Shown here one piece after another: positions 1 to 11,032 of a DNA stretch of 64,000 nucleotides (position 1 is the stretch's first letter; every line of letters starts with the position of its first letter). The stretch is from Megalobrama amblycephala. Lineage: Eukaryota > Chordata > Actinopteri > Cypriniformes > Xenocyprididae. Under the pieces are notes generated by a model. That model saw nothing but the letters and a program-made list of their open reading frames with translations, did no database searches and was not told where the DNA came from. The stretch is taken from assembly GCF_018812025.1 (NCBI RefSeq), contig NC_063050.1, positions 9,053,539-9,117,538 on the forward strand, read 5' to 3'. The translations under genes were made by a program, and so were the position numbers.

Positions 1-181
1 GGAATTGCCACTTTTCATGTTTGTCACGTGTGTTCTGTCTGTCATGTTCTTATCAGTTGCCATGGTGTTTGATTATGCCCACACTTGTGATCTTGGCCAC
101 TTAAGAGCGCGTGCACGCGACAGGAAGTAAGTGCACAAGGCTGTCCCATGTTTAAAAAATGCCCAAGTAGAGTGCTTTTAG

Positions 182-977
182 AGGGTCATGAAACCCCCTG
201 TTTTACCCTGGTCGTTCACACCTCAAAGCTCAAAAAAGTCGCGTGTAGAAAATGGGCGTGTAAAGCTCTGGAAAAGTGGGAGTGTAGAGGGGTGGAATAG
301 TGGAGAGAACAACCAATGAAGCACAGACATAGAACACACTCATTATACAGAATAATGAATGTTAATATATGAGCATGGAGAAATTGTCAACAAACTCCCA
401 AGCACAAGGGAGAAATGCGAAAGAATATTTAATAGGTCTAATAATAGGCTACTTTGATTATGTTTACGAGCACTGCACTCTCAAAATCAGTCTTTTGTCT
501 ATTAGAATAATCACGTCGTCGTGTTCAGATAGGCTACACCACTGTATCAGTGTCCAGTTTGCATATATATTTCATTTGAAGAAGACTTGATGAAATATGT
601 GTGCAAAACTACATCGTGCTGGTTAATGTTTGGTGCAGGAGAATGTGCGAAATAAAAACTTTAAACACGGATACTTTATTCTGTATGAGCTATGATCCAC
701 GTGGCTAGTGTTGTTAAACACAACGCGGAGCTCCGTGCTGAAACCGATCATATGCGCGGTCCGCGTGTATAGCATAACAGTGATGACGTCAGATTTTGTG
801 ACGTTGCTCCGACTTTGCTTTTCAAACTGGAAGTTAGAAATCGCTCTGAAAAATGCAAAAATAACAAATTTTAACTTTTACATAAAATTAATGAGTACCT
901 TTAGTGTTTTCAATGATGTGCATCCTATACATATCTGTTCACAGCTCAAAAAATGTGTTCTGGGGTTTCATGACCCT
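182..977. mobile_element. TTAA-type non-autonomous DNA element
   Basis: The two ends are inverted copies of AGGGTCATGAAACCCC. The right end is followed by TTAA, and the left flank (TTTAG) looks like a decayed TTAA. This resembles the piggyBac-like MITEs common in cyprinids. No transposase was seen; the short open frames inside have no recognisable domain. The 181 bases before it hold nothing I recognise. Confidence 0.5.
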
Positions 978-1582
978 TTAATGCACACTAAACCCACACT
1001 GGCTTGAATACCGCTTCAGAGCGGTAATCGAGGCTAAGCGTATCCCATCATGCATTATGTTCGGGAACTCATATGCCCCAAAATCACGAGATGTCAAGGT
1101 AAACTGTAAGTTAAATTAATTATATATTACATATTATTTGGTAGTAAAATATAAAGTGTTGCACATTTTATTGATGCAAAGATGAGTAGGCTGTGTGTAT
1201 TTTTCACATAATTTGACAGATTTTTATCACTTAAAGAAGCACCATCATTTTAAAATTGTGTCTTCTATTAATTACATAGCGACTGAACAGATGTGTATTC
1301 TAAAATGCAAAGTATTGAAAATAATAATTTAAAAAAAGCAGAAGCTGTAAACGCTTGCATTTTTTTGCAACACTATAAGTGTGTCCCATCGAGTAATCAA
1401 AAGCTCTACACACACTTGCAGTCTTCACACCTACTTGAACACTTGAGCCAAATACAGGAAATATGTCATGTAAGCAGACAAGTGGTCAAGTGCAAAGACC
1501 GCAAGTGTGGCTATTTGGACAGGGCAAAACTTTGACAAATTATAACCTACATGCTGTTTATGCCAAACAAAAAAAGTGTACC
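978..1582. other. Interval with no recognised gene
   Basis: AT-rich sequence between a TTAA element and a truncated LINE. Short open frames at 1293-1535 (plus) and 1431-1664 (minus) show no domain. Nothing else recognised. Confidence 0.4.
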
Positions 1583-2905
1583 TTGAATACTCTCTAACAC
1601 TTGACGGGTGCTCCATTAAATCTTCGTCCTCAGTTAGGAACCTGGATGTGCTCTTTGATACCAATCTTTCATTTGAAAGTCATGTTTCTAGTATCTGTAA
1701 AACCGCCTTCTTCCATCTAAAAAATATATCTAAATTACGACATATGCTCTCAATGACAAATGCGGAACAGTTGGTTCATGCATTCATGACCTCAAGACTA
1801 GATTACTGTAACGCTCTACTGGGTGGTTGTTCTGCTCGGCTTTTAAACAGACTACAGTTGGTCCAAAATGCGGCAGCTAGAGTTCTTACTAGAACCAGAA
1901 AGTATGACCATATTAGCCCAGTTCTGTCAACATTACATTGGCTCCCTATTAAACATCGTATAGATTTTAAAATCTTGCTACTTACTTATAAAGCTCTAAA
2001 TGGTTTAGTATCCAGTATCTAAGCGAGCTCTTGGTGCATTATAGTCCTTCACGTCTATTGCGATCTCAGAATTCAGGCCAGTTGATAATACCCAGAATAT
2101 CAAAATCAACTGAAGGCGGCAGATCCTTTTCCTATTTAGCACCTAAACTCTGGAACAATCTTCCTAGCATTGTTCGGGAAGCAGACACACTCTGTCAGTT
2201 TAAATCTAGACTAAAAACACATCTCTTTGCTCTTGCATACACATAACACATTATCAATACATTAACATTTTTCAAATCCGTTAAAGGATTGTTACGCGGA
2301 ACCGAGAACATTTCCTATAACACTAGATATACCTGTACATCAGAATAAGAATGGCATCTACGCTAATATCTGTCTCTCTGCTTATCCTGAGGTTTTCCGG
2401 GTGCTGGATCCAGGCCATATCCAGATCAGATGGAGAACCTGTGTCTGGACCTGACTACAACGTAGCCCAGGAGACAATGGGCCTACAGATCCAGTTCTGG
2501 CTGCATCTATAATTCAGATTTTTAATCTCTGTATCCGCTTACATATATTTATATATAATCTATTTTTAATCTCTATAATAAAAATGTATAATTCAGATTT
2601 TGATCTCCATATCCATTTACATATATTATATATATCTTCCAAGGGGTTTTTTTCCCTCCTAGGACTTTTTTCCCAGTGTTAGTATGCTGGGTTTTTCTCC
2701 TAGGGGGTTTTTTCCACCCCTGGGAGTCAGCCGACATTGGCTTAATGTAGCACCATCTTGTATATGTTACATATTACCACGCTTGCTTGTACAGCTTATT
2801 TTTAACCACTTCTCTTTTTTCTGTGCTTCTAATATGTAAAGCTGCTTTGAAACAATTACCAATTGTAAAAGCGCTATATAAATAAATTTGACTTGACTTG
2901 ACTTG
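1583..2905 (+). mobile_element. 5'-truncated L2-type LINE (3' end of ORF2 plus 3' UTR)
   Basis: The translation matches the end of L2/CR1-clade reverse transcriptases: a run starting LVHAFMTSRLDYCNALLGG, then LQLVQNAAARVLTRTRK and a conserved LHWLP block. The frame breaks near 2020, where the product continues in another frame to 2246. The 3' UTR ends in a short TTGAC-type tail (about 2890-2905). The longer L2 at 20.8-25.8 kb has the same tail and closely related coding sequence, so both belong to one family. The start near 1583 is a 5' truncation, as usual for target-primed LINE copies. It is not functional. Confidence 0.85.
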
Positions 2906-2970
2906 TGGGGGAGTGGATAGTGATCTTGAGTGGCATGCTGTTGCCCTGGGTTCGAATCCTGATCAGAACA
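2906..2970 (+). repeat. tRNA-like head of a possible SINE relic
   Basis: Directly after the LINE tail is a stretch with an A-box-like GAGTGGATAG and a perfect B-box consensus GGTTCGAATCC (about 2949-2959). This is the pol III internal promoter layout of tRNA-derived SINEs. A full cloverleaf could not be drawn by eye, so it is not called a tRNA gene. Confidence 0.35.
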
Positions 2971-3177
2971 GTGTAAATGCAGTAAAAACACCTTTTACAA
3001 ACCCATTGCAAATGCTTTATTGAAAATAAAATATACTAAATGCAATTGACTAATAATATATTAAAATTGAATATGTTGTGTCTGTAAAATATTCATTTTT
3101 TTAATCAATTTTCTGGGCTTGTTTTCTTTGTTCCATGGCTGGCTTAGCTGAACAGGCCAATAAGAGACTATTATAGA

Positions 3178-3233
3178 CCTATAATTAAAAAGAATAATAG
3201 TAGCTAACTAATATTATTCTTTTTAATTATAGG
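3178..3233. repeat. Perfect 22-bp inverted repeat with 12-base loop
   Basis: The arms 3178-3199 and 3212-3233 are exact reverse complements, AT-rich, with a 12-base spacer. Probably the stub of a small fold-back element. Confidence 0.6.
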
Positions 3234-3443
3234 TGTACTAATGTATAACTTAAAACGTCTACATGTATAAAACTATAGACACGATTCATGGGTTCACAGA
3301 GATCTTTGCCCCCCAAAAAATCGCATGTCTTTGGCAGTTTAAAACATGCTCCGAACCACTGATTCAAAACTAAAGATTGGTAAAGGTTTCAAAGCTTCAC
3401 GAAGCAGTGTTTGAGGTTTTTGTACATTTTTGTACAGTTTTAT

Positions 3444-4700
3444 ACAGTAATTCCATCTGAATGATTTGGTAACACTTCAGTCATTACTAGTGGGTTACCA
3501 TGATCTTTTCTTTAGAATGAATTATACATTATGCATTATTCACATTAATTATGAACCTGTATATAGCAGTTCTTAGTAGTTCTCTGGGAGGAATGAAAAA
3601 AACAGTAGTTACTGATTAGCTAATAGTGAACTACGACCTTCAAAAAGAGACAAACCAAAAGAGAAATAAGCACTAGTTCTTTGCTTAATGCACACAGAAA
3701 TCATTAAAATCTCACATAAATCCCACACACTTAAGATATTTGACAGAACGTTTATAAAATCAAGCTCTTACCCGTTTCATCAACACCCGTGACCAGAGAC
3801 AGCACCACAAATGATCAGGATGAAACCAGTATTGGTGTTTTCACACTGAATGACACGTGATTAACACATTATATTTTAATTTGAGCTTTTGACACCTCAA
3901 CTATAGTGCTGATAAAACAGAAGAAGAGTTTTAGCTGATGACATTAGACTAAAGGCATACAAGTTAAACTGAGAGAAACTTTAAATCAGTCCATAAAGAT
4001 GCTCATGTAATAATGTTTTCAAACTTGGTAATATCTATATTCAATCATACAGACAGTGATGACAAGGAATCTGTTCTTGAGAGACAGAGTAATTAATAGC
4101 TTGAATAACTATTTGCATATTCAGCCCAACTATCCTGGAATGGGAACTGATGGAGGCGGGATTGTAAAACACTGGAAGGTATTGCAGTAGCAGTGATGTA
4201 AAAAACATATTTCATCACCAGCATCTCCAACTGTGCATTTGAAAAACCTCCAATTCACTGATTGATTAATAGCAATAGAAGTTAAACAAAGAAGCTTTTT
4301 AATCGCCAGTGGCTTTGTTCTCGAATGCATAATATGTTTTTAAACAGGGTCACAAACACAGTTTCCTCTTTAGCACAGTAAGTGAGAAAACCAAACGCAT
4401 GAACGTTTGACAGCAGCATCACAGTGTGATCACGTGACCTTCATAAGTGACGGAGAGACACTGAGGGACGTCACACCCATGAGGAAGAGGAAATCAGTCC
4501 TGTCAGAGTAAAGCTTGAGGCCTTTTATCACATGCACAATATGGCGGCTCTAGTAATGGAAGTCCCGCCTTCTAAATAAAAGTTACAATTTGGCAATCAT
4601 CACTGATTTCCATAGAAACAGTTCTCAGATGTGCGTTCAGGGCTGCACATGTGCATTGGCTGGAAAAACCTGAAATAAATGTTGTTTTAACACTATTTAA
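3444..4700. repeat. Duplicated flank of the receptor array, copy 1
   Basis: Long stretches match 33235-35400 and 44590-46000 in the same order. Landmarks are the segments around CTTACCCGTTTCA (3768 region), the AACTATCCTG block (4125 region) and the GAGGAAGAGGAAATCAG block (4485 region). One conserved piece (about 3770-3830, minus) ends in a consensus donor GTAAGA and could be an old first exon, but an in-frame stop leaves it unsupported. It marks the downstream part of a duplicated unit. Confidence 0.7.
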
Positions 4701-5067
4701 GCATCAGAAACAACTGTGAAAAGTGAGCATTGAAATGATCCATGGATGAGTCAACTAAGACTACTAGCATTGAGAACACTAATTTATTAAATGAAAAATT
4801 AAAAATATATTATTATGATTTAAAATGTTCAATGTTAAAAGTGTATTTACTAGAACATTTGTATTCCTACACTGATCATAAAGATGTTTACAGTGACACA
4901 AACAACAACACTATTAGCATTAACTGTAAGCCTTTATAATCAAACAAGTCAAGCAACAATATATTTTCATGACAATGTTATTTTCTGGCCAAGTTTTTGA
5001 CTTAAATTTGATTTTCCTCAATCTTCTCAAAATACTCCAGTAAATCTTCATCAGACACTCCTGTCAA

Positions 5068-5133
5068 TCATCCAGGCTCCACCCACACAGTCACATGAGG
5101 ACTGTAAAATGCCATCATCACTACAGCATATTC
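5068..5133 (-). CDS. Putative C-terminal tail exon of a CD22-like gene
   Basis: After an acceptor-like CTAACAG, 21 codons open with EYAVVMMAF and end ...WVEPG before TGA. The 3' part is homologous at DNA level to the last exons of genes B (10477-10527), C (37694-37738) and D (51042-51074), including the shared GATTGACAGG just past the stop. It probably belonged to the gene whose broken 5' end lies at 8.3-8.6 kb. No upstream cytoplasmic exons were found nearby, so it is likely a relic. Confidence 0.4.
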   Translation of the reverse strand, partial: EYAVVMMAFYSPHVTVWVEPG

Positions 5134-5270
5134 CTGTTAGTTTGAGACAACGACACAAAAATGAGATCCATTTACAAAGATTTACAAAGATAACCATTTT
5201 GAAATGTTTAAAGGCACATATCATAGTCTGCAGTGATGTCGAGAGAAGAAAGACAAAGTGGGACATTTAA

Positions 5271-7074
5271 AGGATTAGTTCACTTTTAAATAAACTTTTG
5301 CTGGTAATTTACTCACCCCCATGTCATCCAAGATGTCCATGTCCTTCTTTCTTCAGTCGAAAAGAAATTAAGGTTTTTGATGAAAACATTCCAGGATTTT
5401 TCTCCTTATAATGGGCTTGAATGGGCACCAGACGGTTCAAGGTCCAAATGACAGTTTCAATGCAGCTTCAAAGGGCTTTAAATGATACCAGACGATGAAT
5501 AAGGGTCTTATCTAGCGAAACGATCGGTCATTTAAAAATTTTTTTAAAAAGTTTACATTTCATAAGCACAAATGCTCGCCTTGCTCTGTTCTGGGATGTG
5601 CGTTCGTGACGTCACGTAATACGCAATTATGTTAAAAAGGTCACGCTTGACATAGGCGGAAGTATGAGTCGGTGTTACTAACCCTGCGTCTCAATCAGCT
5701 CCCTAGTTCCCTAGGTCGTGAATCAGTATATCATGAAAGTGAATGTGGCTGATTCCCTGATCAGTTAAGTTACTGAACTAGTTCTTCCATCCTGTGTTGT
5801 CAGTGCCATCAGACTGTCATACCCTTCTCCATCAGAACAACACCTCTAAAGGGGGTCGAACACCGGCCGCGCACATTATATACGTGCAAGCTCAATTTTG
5901 ACTCGACTCCTGATAGAAGAGCTGCACAATGGGAGTGTTTTACATCAACAGGGAAATGTTACATATGCTTTAATATTTTGCACTGAGGTTAGTGTACATG
6001 GAAAATGGCACAACAGAGCAAAATGAAAGAAAAGGCTACGTTTATTATACATTTTTAGACTTTATTCAAGCTATTAAAGTGTAAAACTAATGTATCTTGC
6101 AGCACAGGGTGAAGTCAGTATGTACATTAACGACGATTTGAGAGAAATATAATATACATTTAATGTAAAACAATGTACATGGCGCTCTGTGGCGCGGCAG
6201 GATTTTGAGTCGTAGCTGGGCACCGCGGACAGGCGCCGAATGTCGCCGCCGGTGTGTACACTCATAGAAAACAATGCGTTTGAATTTTAAAGACGTGGCG
6301 CGGTGCTGAACTTCGTGTCTGGTGTGCGACGCTGTTGCTTAGTAACGGTGGAAATCCATTTTGTCCGGTAATGCAGTGAGATGGAAACAGGGACTCACCG
6401 ACTGATTCTAATGGCGGGATTTAAATGGTCCAGTCGTGGCAGCATTGAGATTCTTCCTCTGTTGGCAATGGTTGGCATTTGCCACATGTGCACCACCATG
6501 TCTGCCCGATGCTGGAGAGGTGTGTGTCGCCGCAGCAGTCTCTTCCATCTGCCTAATTTCTTCCTCTGTGTATTCCGGTTCAAAAAGGTAGGGCAGGGTG
6601 AAAAACTCATCTTCTCCTCGTCCGACATTGTTGTTTTGCCTTTTTTTGTAAACGGCGTTTGACTTAGTATTTGCATGTTCAAGTTGTAAACACTGACTTG
6701 GTACTTCCGCCTATGTCAAGCGTGACCTTTTCAACGTAATTGCGTATTACGTGAACAGAGCAAGGTGAGCATTTGTGCTTATAAAACTTACATTTTATTT
6801 ATTTTTTTTTAAAATGACCGATCGTTTCGCTAGATAAGACCCTTATTCATCGTCTGGTATCATTTAAAGCCATTTGAAGCTGCACTGAAACTGTCATTTG
6901 GACCTTGAACCGTCTGGTGCCCATTCAAGCCCATTACAAGGAGAAAAATCCTGGAATGTTTTCATCAAAAACCTTAATTTCTTTTCGACTGAAGAAAGAA
7001 GGACATGGACATCTTGGATGACATGGGGGTGAGTAAATTATCAGCAAAAGTTTATTTAAAAGTGAACTAATCCT
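5271..7074. mobile_element. TTAA-flanked DNA element with about 400-bp terminal inverted repeats
   Basis: It starts AGGATTAGTTCACTTTTAAA and ends with the reverse complement, flanked by TTAA at 5267-5270 and 7075-7078. The inverted arms (about 5271-5680 and 6690-7074) match along nearly their whole length with few indels. TTAA duplication is the hallmark of piggyBac and Kolobok elements. No transposase was seen; the middle carries a fragment of an unrelated protein domain (6421-6623, minus). Confidence 0.75.
6421..6623 (-). pseudogene. P2X7 receptor C-terminal-like cysteine-rich domain fragment
   Basis: Read from about 6623 down, one frame gives an acidic stretch with LPYLFEPEYTEEEIRQMEE. 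A second frame then gives a Cys/Trp-rich stretch with TWWCTCGKCQPLPTEEES, then QCCHDW and a stop. This is the pattern of the P2RX7 C-terminal cysteine-rich domain, which occurs in many fish proteins unrelated to the ion channel. The two frames join if two bases are removed from an AC run near 6518-6525, so the copy carries a dinucleotide slippage. It lies wholly inside the 5271-7074 transposon and is a captured, disrupted exon, not a receptor gene. Confidence 0.6.
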
Positions 7075-7078
7075 TTAA

Positions 7079-8325
7079 TAGCACAAGATTAATCTCTATT
7101 GACTCTCAATGAGAAGAGCTGGACACTTACAGTAACATTCTCATAAACTGTAACATTCTGTAGCGAATTAACTCAAAGGGGAAATATTAATAATTATTCA
7201 TAACTCATTATGATTATTAATTATGATTAATTATGAATATGTAAATCCGTTAATCAGATTAACTGGATGTAGCTACATTAAGATTAATATTACAATCAAT
7301 TAACCTGTTCGTCCAGTGAACGCTCAGTGTTGATTGTTTATTAATTCTAAGAAATGTTAATTTCCAAGTTATGGAAAAATAACATTCTTATTGTACCGTA
7401 CTACTCAGAGCACCTAGTCGGGATCTAAATCACTTAAGAGGCAGTTTATCAGCAGACGGAGTCAGAACCAAACATGTATTGTGCACAATCTTTATTAACT
7501 AACTCACAAACACATAACTAAACTAACAAACAAACACATAACATACAACAAAGGTCACATACATATACGTACTGTAGGTAAGAATGAGTAATGATAGGGT
7601 TGAACCGGAAGAGGTACTGTTACTAGAGCTATAGGAAAAAGTCAAAGACACTCTGGAAAGGAATCATCAGTTTCTTCTAGCAATAGCAAAGGTAAGTCTT
7701 ACAAATCAATACTAAATCGCTATTTAGTGTTAAAATGTACGATACTTGCACGATGCCTTTAGGCTGAGGAGCGTCGGATCGGCAGGTTGAGGAGAGATCT
7801 TGAGGATTTCGTCTGAAGTTGTTGCCAGTCTTTTCTATGTTGGATGCTGAGCACATGGCTGATTTATCCGCCGAGGCCAGGAAAAGTCATGAGATGGGAA
7901 ACTTGGATACATGTTTATACATTTACCAAGTGGTTATATAGAGAATACATAGGATTAAAGGAGGTTATTTGTCCTTCTCAGAAAGAATGAGTCACCAGTC
8001 TCTGCAAAATTTTTCCTGATCATAAAAGGTCCAAGTATCTGTAACAGCACACCTAGTTCTGCCTGTGGTTTAGCTAAGTTTGGGATGCTAGTTGCAGTTT
8101 TAGGGGGATGGGTTCACAGAACTTTAATAGAGTGAGTTTATGGGTAATTCCTTAAATATAATGAATAATTTTGTGTGCCTGATTGGTCCAGATGCTACAA
8201 TTCTCATACAGAAGGATGTTCATTTTAGGAGCGTTGGTGCATGGATGAACAGCCTTAATGGAAGAGTGATAGAAGAAAACATGAGAACCAGGAGAAAGAG
8301 GAAAACAAAACTAGTTACTGAAATG
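7079..8325. repeat. Unclassified repeat-like interval
   Basis: This stretch has no counterpart in the paralogous segment near 35.5 kb, so it was inserted or was lost there. It is AT-rich and begins near TGTAGCGAATTAACTC, possibly retroelement-derived. The small open frame at 8140-8337 has no recognisable domain. Confidence 0.25.
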
Positions 8326-8611
8326 GTACATGTGTGAATCCTTCAGTGTCACATGACTCAGTATGATGGCGAAGTTCTGCTGTTTATCTCCCAGATACTG
8401 AAGCCTCTGATTGTTTTCAGGGTCCTCAGACAGATCTGGAGGCTCTTTACCCTCTTGTAATGGGCCTTTGGTCCAGAACACGTTCATGATCTGATGTCCA
8501 GTAGGGTATGTATAAGTGCAGCTCATTATCACTGATGAGTCTGCAGTGCTGGAGGATGTTGATCATGAGCAGAAAGATCAGAGGAAGTGGAGGAGCCATT
8601 CTGACTGACAT
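8326..8611 (-). pseudogene. Broken 5' end of a CD22-like receptor (gene A)
   Basis: A signal-peptide sequence containing MAPPLPLIFLLMI is fused directly to V-type Ig sequence (SCTYTYPTGHQIM, then LQYLGDKQQN). The intron and the first V residues are gone, and the two parts are in different frames. The V domain stops before the F-strand region that is YYFRF in genes B to D. The sister relic at 35505-35790 keeps a short intron here, showing the fusion came from a deletion. No further Ig exons follow, so this is a relic. Confidence 0.75.
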
Positions 8612-8989
8612 CACAATCAATATACAGACACTTATTTTAGCTTCTGTGAAGGTGAATCTCATGAAATGCATCAAGGTTATTTTCATGACAGTAAGATCAC
8701 AATGGTTTTATGCAAATATATTGTATACATTTTTTCATTTGATTCTCAGGTAAAACATGACTTGAACATTTCTGGAGCAATTCACCCATAAAGCGTCTTT
8801 TTTCTCTCTATGAAAATGCAATTTAAAAAGTACAGTGAACAAATTAAAAGAAATCATACCGTTTTTCGGTGATGAAACAATACAGTGAGAACAGGATGAT
8901 TTCTCTTGAAGACAAACTCTTTATCTTCCTCTTTTCAAGTACATTTTACCCTCACTTGCTGCTTTAAAATCAACTTTAATTAAAACTAT

Positions 8990-9312
8990 TCCTCCAGAGG
9001 GCACTCCTTCCGACTTTGTTCTTCCCATTATGAACTACATTCCCCACAATCCTGTGCCTGGACTCATTATGGTTTATTTTCTCCCAACTGTTGTGTTTTA
9101 GTTGTGGGTCATGAGTTGTATTTATTGTATTCATTTCTCATGGATGTCTTGTTCCTTCCTTTATGGTCTTTGGATTATGTTTCTGATTCTTTATGTGGAC
9201 TATTTGCCAGTTTCCAGGTTTAGAGTGTCTTTATTTTTTGCCTTTTGTTATTAAACTGTGTGTGTGCATTTGCATTCTCTCTCTGCCTCGTCTCTTTAAA
9301 CTCGTAACAGAA
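8990..9312 (+). repeat. 5'-truncated LTR-like repeat
   Basis: Nearly identical to the last 310 bases of 36534-36885 and ending in the same CGTAACA. A gag-like reading frame follows within about 15 bases, which fits a retroelement LTR. The first part is missing. Confidence 0.45.
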
Positions 9313-9326
9313 CAACTCATCAAACA

Positions 9327-9690
9327 ATGAATCCAGCCGTACAGTTAATGCTTCTCCGTCAAGGAGATAGATCAATTGATGACTTGTGGACTTTATTGGA
9401 CTGGCACATTTAACATTTTTTGACGAGGTGTGTCTTATGATATTTTTTCGAGGGGGGCTGTCTGATCCACTCAGTTCCCTCATGCTATTTCATGATCTTA
9501 GTTGGACAAATATAGATCTGGCAGTATATAGATCTGGCATTGCAACTGAGCGGCTCTGTTTTTACTGTGGGAGTCGCTTCCTCAGTATCCTCCACCTCAA
9601 AGTCTTGTCCCAAGATGGCTGCCATTCCAGATCCTCATCCCATCATTCCCGCTATTCCATATTATTATGTTTTAGTGCTATAAATACGTA
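9327..9690 (+). pseudogene. Gypsy-type gag remnant
   Basis: The frame opens MNPAVQLMLLRQGDRSIDD, characteristic of gag-like ORFs in cyprinid Gypsy-related elements. After a stop, a second frame continues the homology with LAHLTFFDEVCLMIFFRGG. At least one frameshift separates them. It lies just downstream of an LTR-like repeat. No pol was found. Dead. Confidence 0.5.
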
Positions 9691-9699
9691 AATATTGTA

Positions 9700-10530
9700 C
9701 TTTTTTGTGTGTATGAAAACATAAATAAATGTATGTGCGGTAGAACCACACTTTACAAAAAAATACACACATATTCTCATTAGATCACATTAGTAATTCT
9801 GATGTATTGAATGACGGAAAAGTGTGGATTGTACAACAAGAGCATGATTGTTGAATAAACATTATGGACCTCTAATACTTAATCAATATAATGCAGAGCA
9901 GAGTAGAGCACCGGTACCGGGGACCAAGAATGACACAAACATGAGAAGTGCTGTTCACTCAAAGTTTATTGAGTTCGCTGTAACTCATATATAGCAAGGC
10001 ATTAGGCCAACTGAAAACAAAGGAAAGCTAAATTCATGTATGGTCTCATCATCCATATCAAAGAAGCATTAAAGCACCAATAACTGCTTATAGGCATGAA
10101 AAGAACAGTGTGGCTCTTATAGGAAATGACAAGATACTCCTTAAAGGTGTACGTGACTACAACAAATTAAAAACAGCAAAAGAAGAACTTAAAAAACAGA
10201 ATAAGAGATCAAAGACAAATGAAGCAAAACATATTCTTCCTAACAATTTTTTTTTTCTGCCTTTTATTTGAAACATGAACAATACTGATACTTAAGGTTA
10301 AAAACATTAATAATCTAAATGAAGTAAGCTTTATACGTGACACAAAGCATAAAGAAAAACACACTTTGGTAATTACACACTTTTACATCAATTCATTAAC
10401 CTTTTACCATTTTTGCCCATCCATCTATAAAAAGATCCCCAAACTACTTCAGTCACATGTCATCACGGCACTCCTGTCAATCATTCAGGGCTCCGCCCAC
10501 AAAGATGCATAAAGGCTGTAATATTTGCTG

Positions 10531-10572
<42 letters not shown>

Positions 10573-10596
10573 CAGCCTTTTGTTGTTATGCTGATA

Positions 10597-10628
<32 letters not shown>

Positions 10629-10720
10629 GAAAGAAAGAAAAAGATTAATGATTATATTTAAATAAAAGTATGAAGAACATTAGTCATGATGAAAGAATAA
10701 TAGGTTGGGTTTTTCTCTGT
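9700..10720. repeat. Duplicated 3' flank and last-intron region of a receptor unit, copy 1
   Basis: Matches 36940-37917 and the split copy 47700-47817 plus 50834-51240 in order. Shared blocks include AGCACCGGTACCGGGGACCA and the TTTGAAACATGAACAATACT block. The intact stretch in copies 1 and 2 gives the empty site for the element at 47818-50833. Confidence 0.75.
10532..10640. repeat. Poly(A) tract and (GAAA)n microsatellite
   Basis: An A run of about 35 bases (10535-10569) followed by GAAA repeats at about 10597-10640. Paralogous positions near 37785 and 51120 carry shorter GAAA runs. Confidence 0.85.
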
Positions 10721-10728
10721 CTTGTAGG

Positions 10729-10887
10729 AACTATCGACGCTACGTCAATGACGTGATAGGAACCTTCTGCATTTTGTGTTCGTGAAGCACCTCTGTATCC
10801 AACCAATGAGAAGACGTGACGTCAGAGGCGGGTGACGTCACGGACCAGGAAACTATAAAGCATACCCAAAAACAGAGAACGCCAGCT
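10729..10887. repeat. DIRS left inverted terminal repeat
   Basis: Reverse complement of 15846-16000 over about 150 bases, including the CCAAT, CRE and TATA motifs listed separately. Confidence 0.85.
10803..10859 (+). promoter_or_regulatory. Probable DIRS promoter: CCAAT, two CRE palindromes, TATA box
   Basis: CCAAT at 10803-10807, TGACGTCA at 10817-10824 and 10833-10840, and TATAAA at 10854-10859 lie about 175 bases before the gag start. Spacing and order are those of a pol II core promoter. The same motifs recur inverted at the right end (CREs at 15891-15898 and 15907-15914). CREB/ATF binding is inferred from the motif only. Confidence 0.55.
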
Positions 10888-11032
10888 TCTGTTGTCTTAA
10901 GTAAGCGCTATCAGTATCTTGTCTGTCTTATTTACTGTTGTTTCTCCCTGCACACATTGCACACACTGATCTCTTCGTCCGAGGACAAGAGTTTCATAAC
11001 ACAAAATAAGACAAATATATATATATATATAA

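Noticed and set aside
3770..3830. Possible extra signal-peptide exon repeated at 34720 and 45055
   Set aside because: Conserved with a GTAAGA donor, but no start codon in the hydrophobic frame and an in-frame stop; kept only as a landmark of the duplicated flank.
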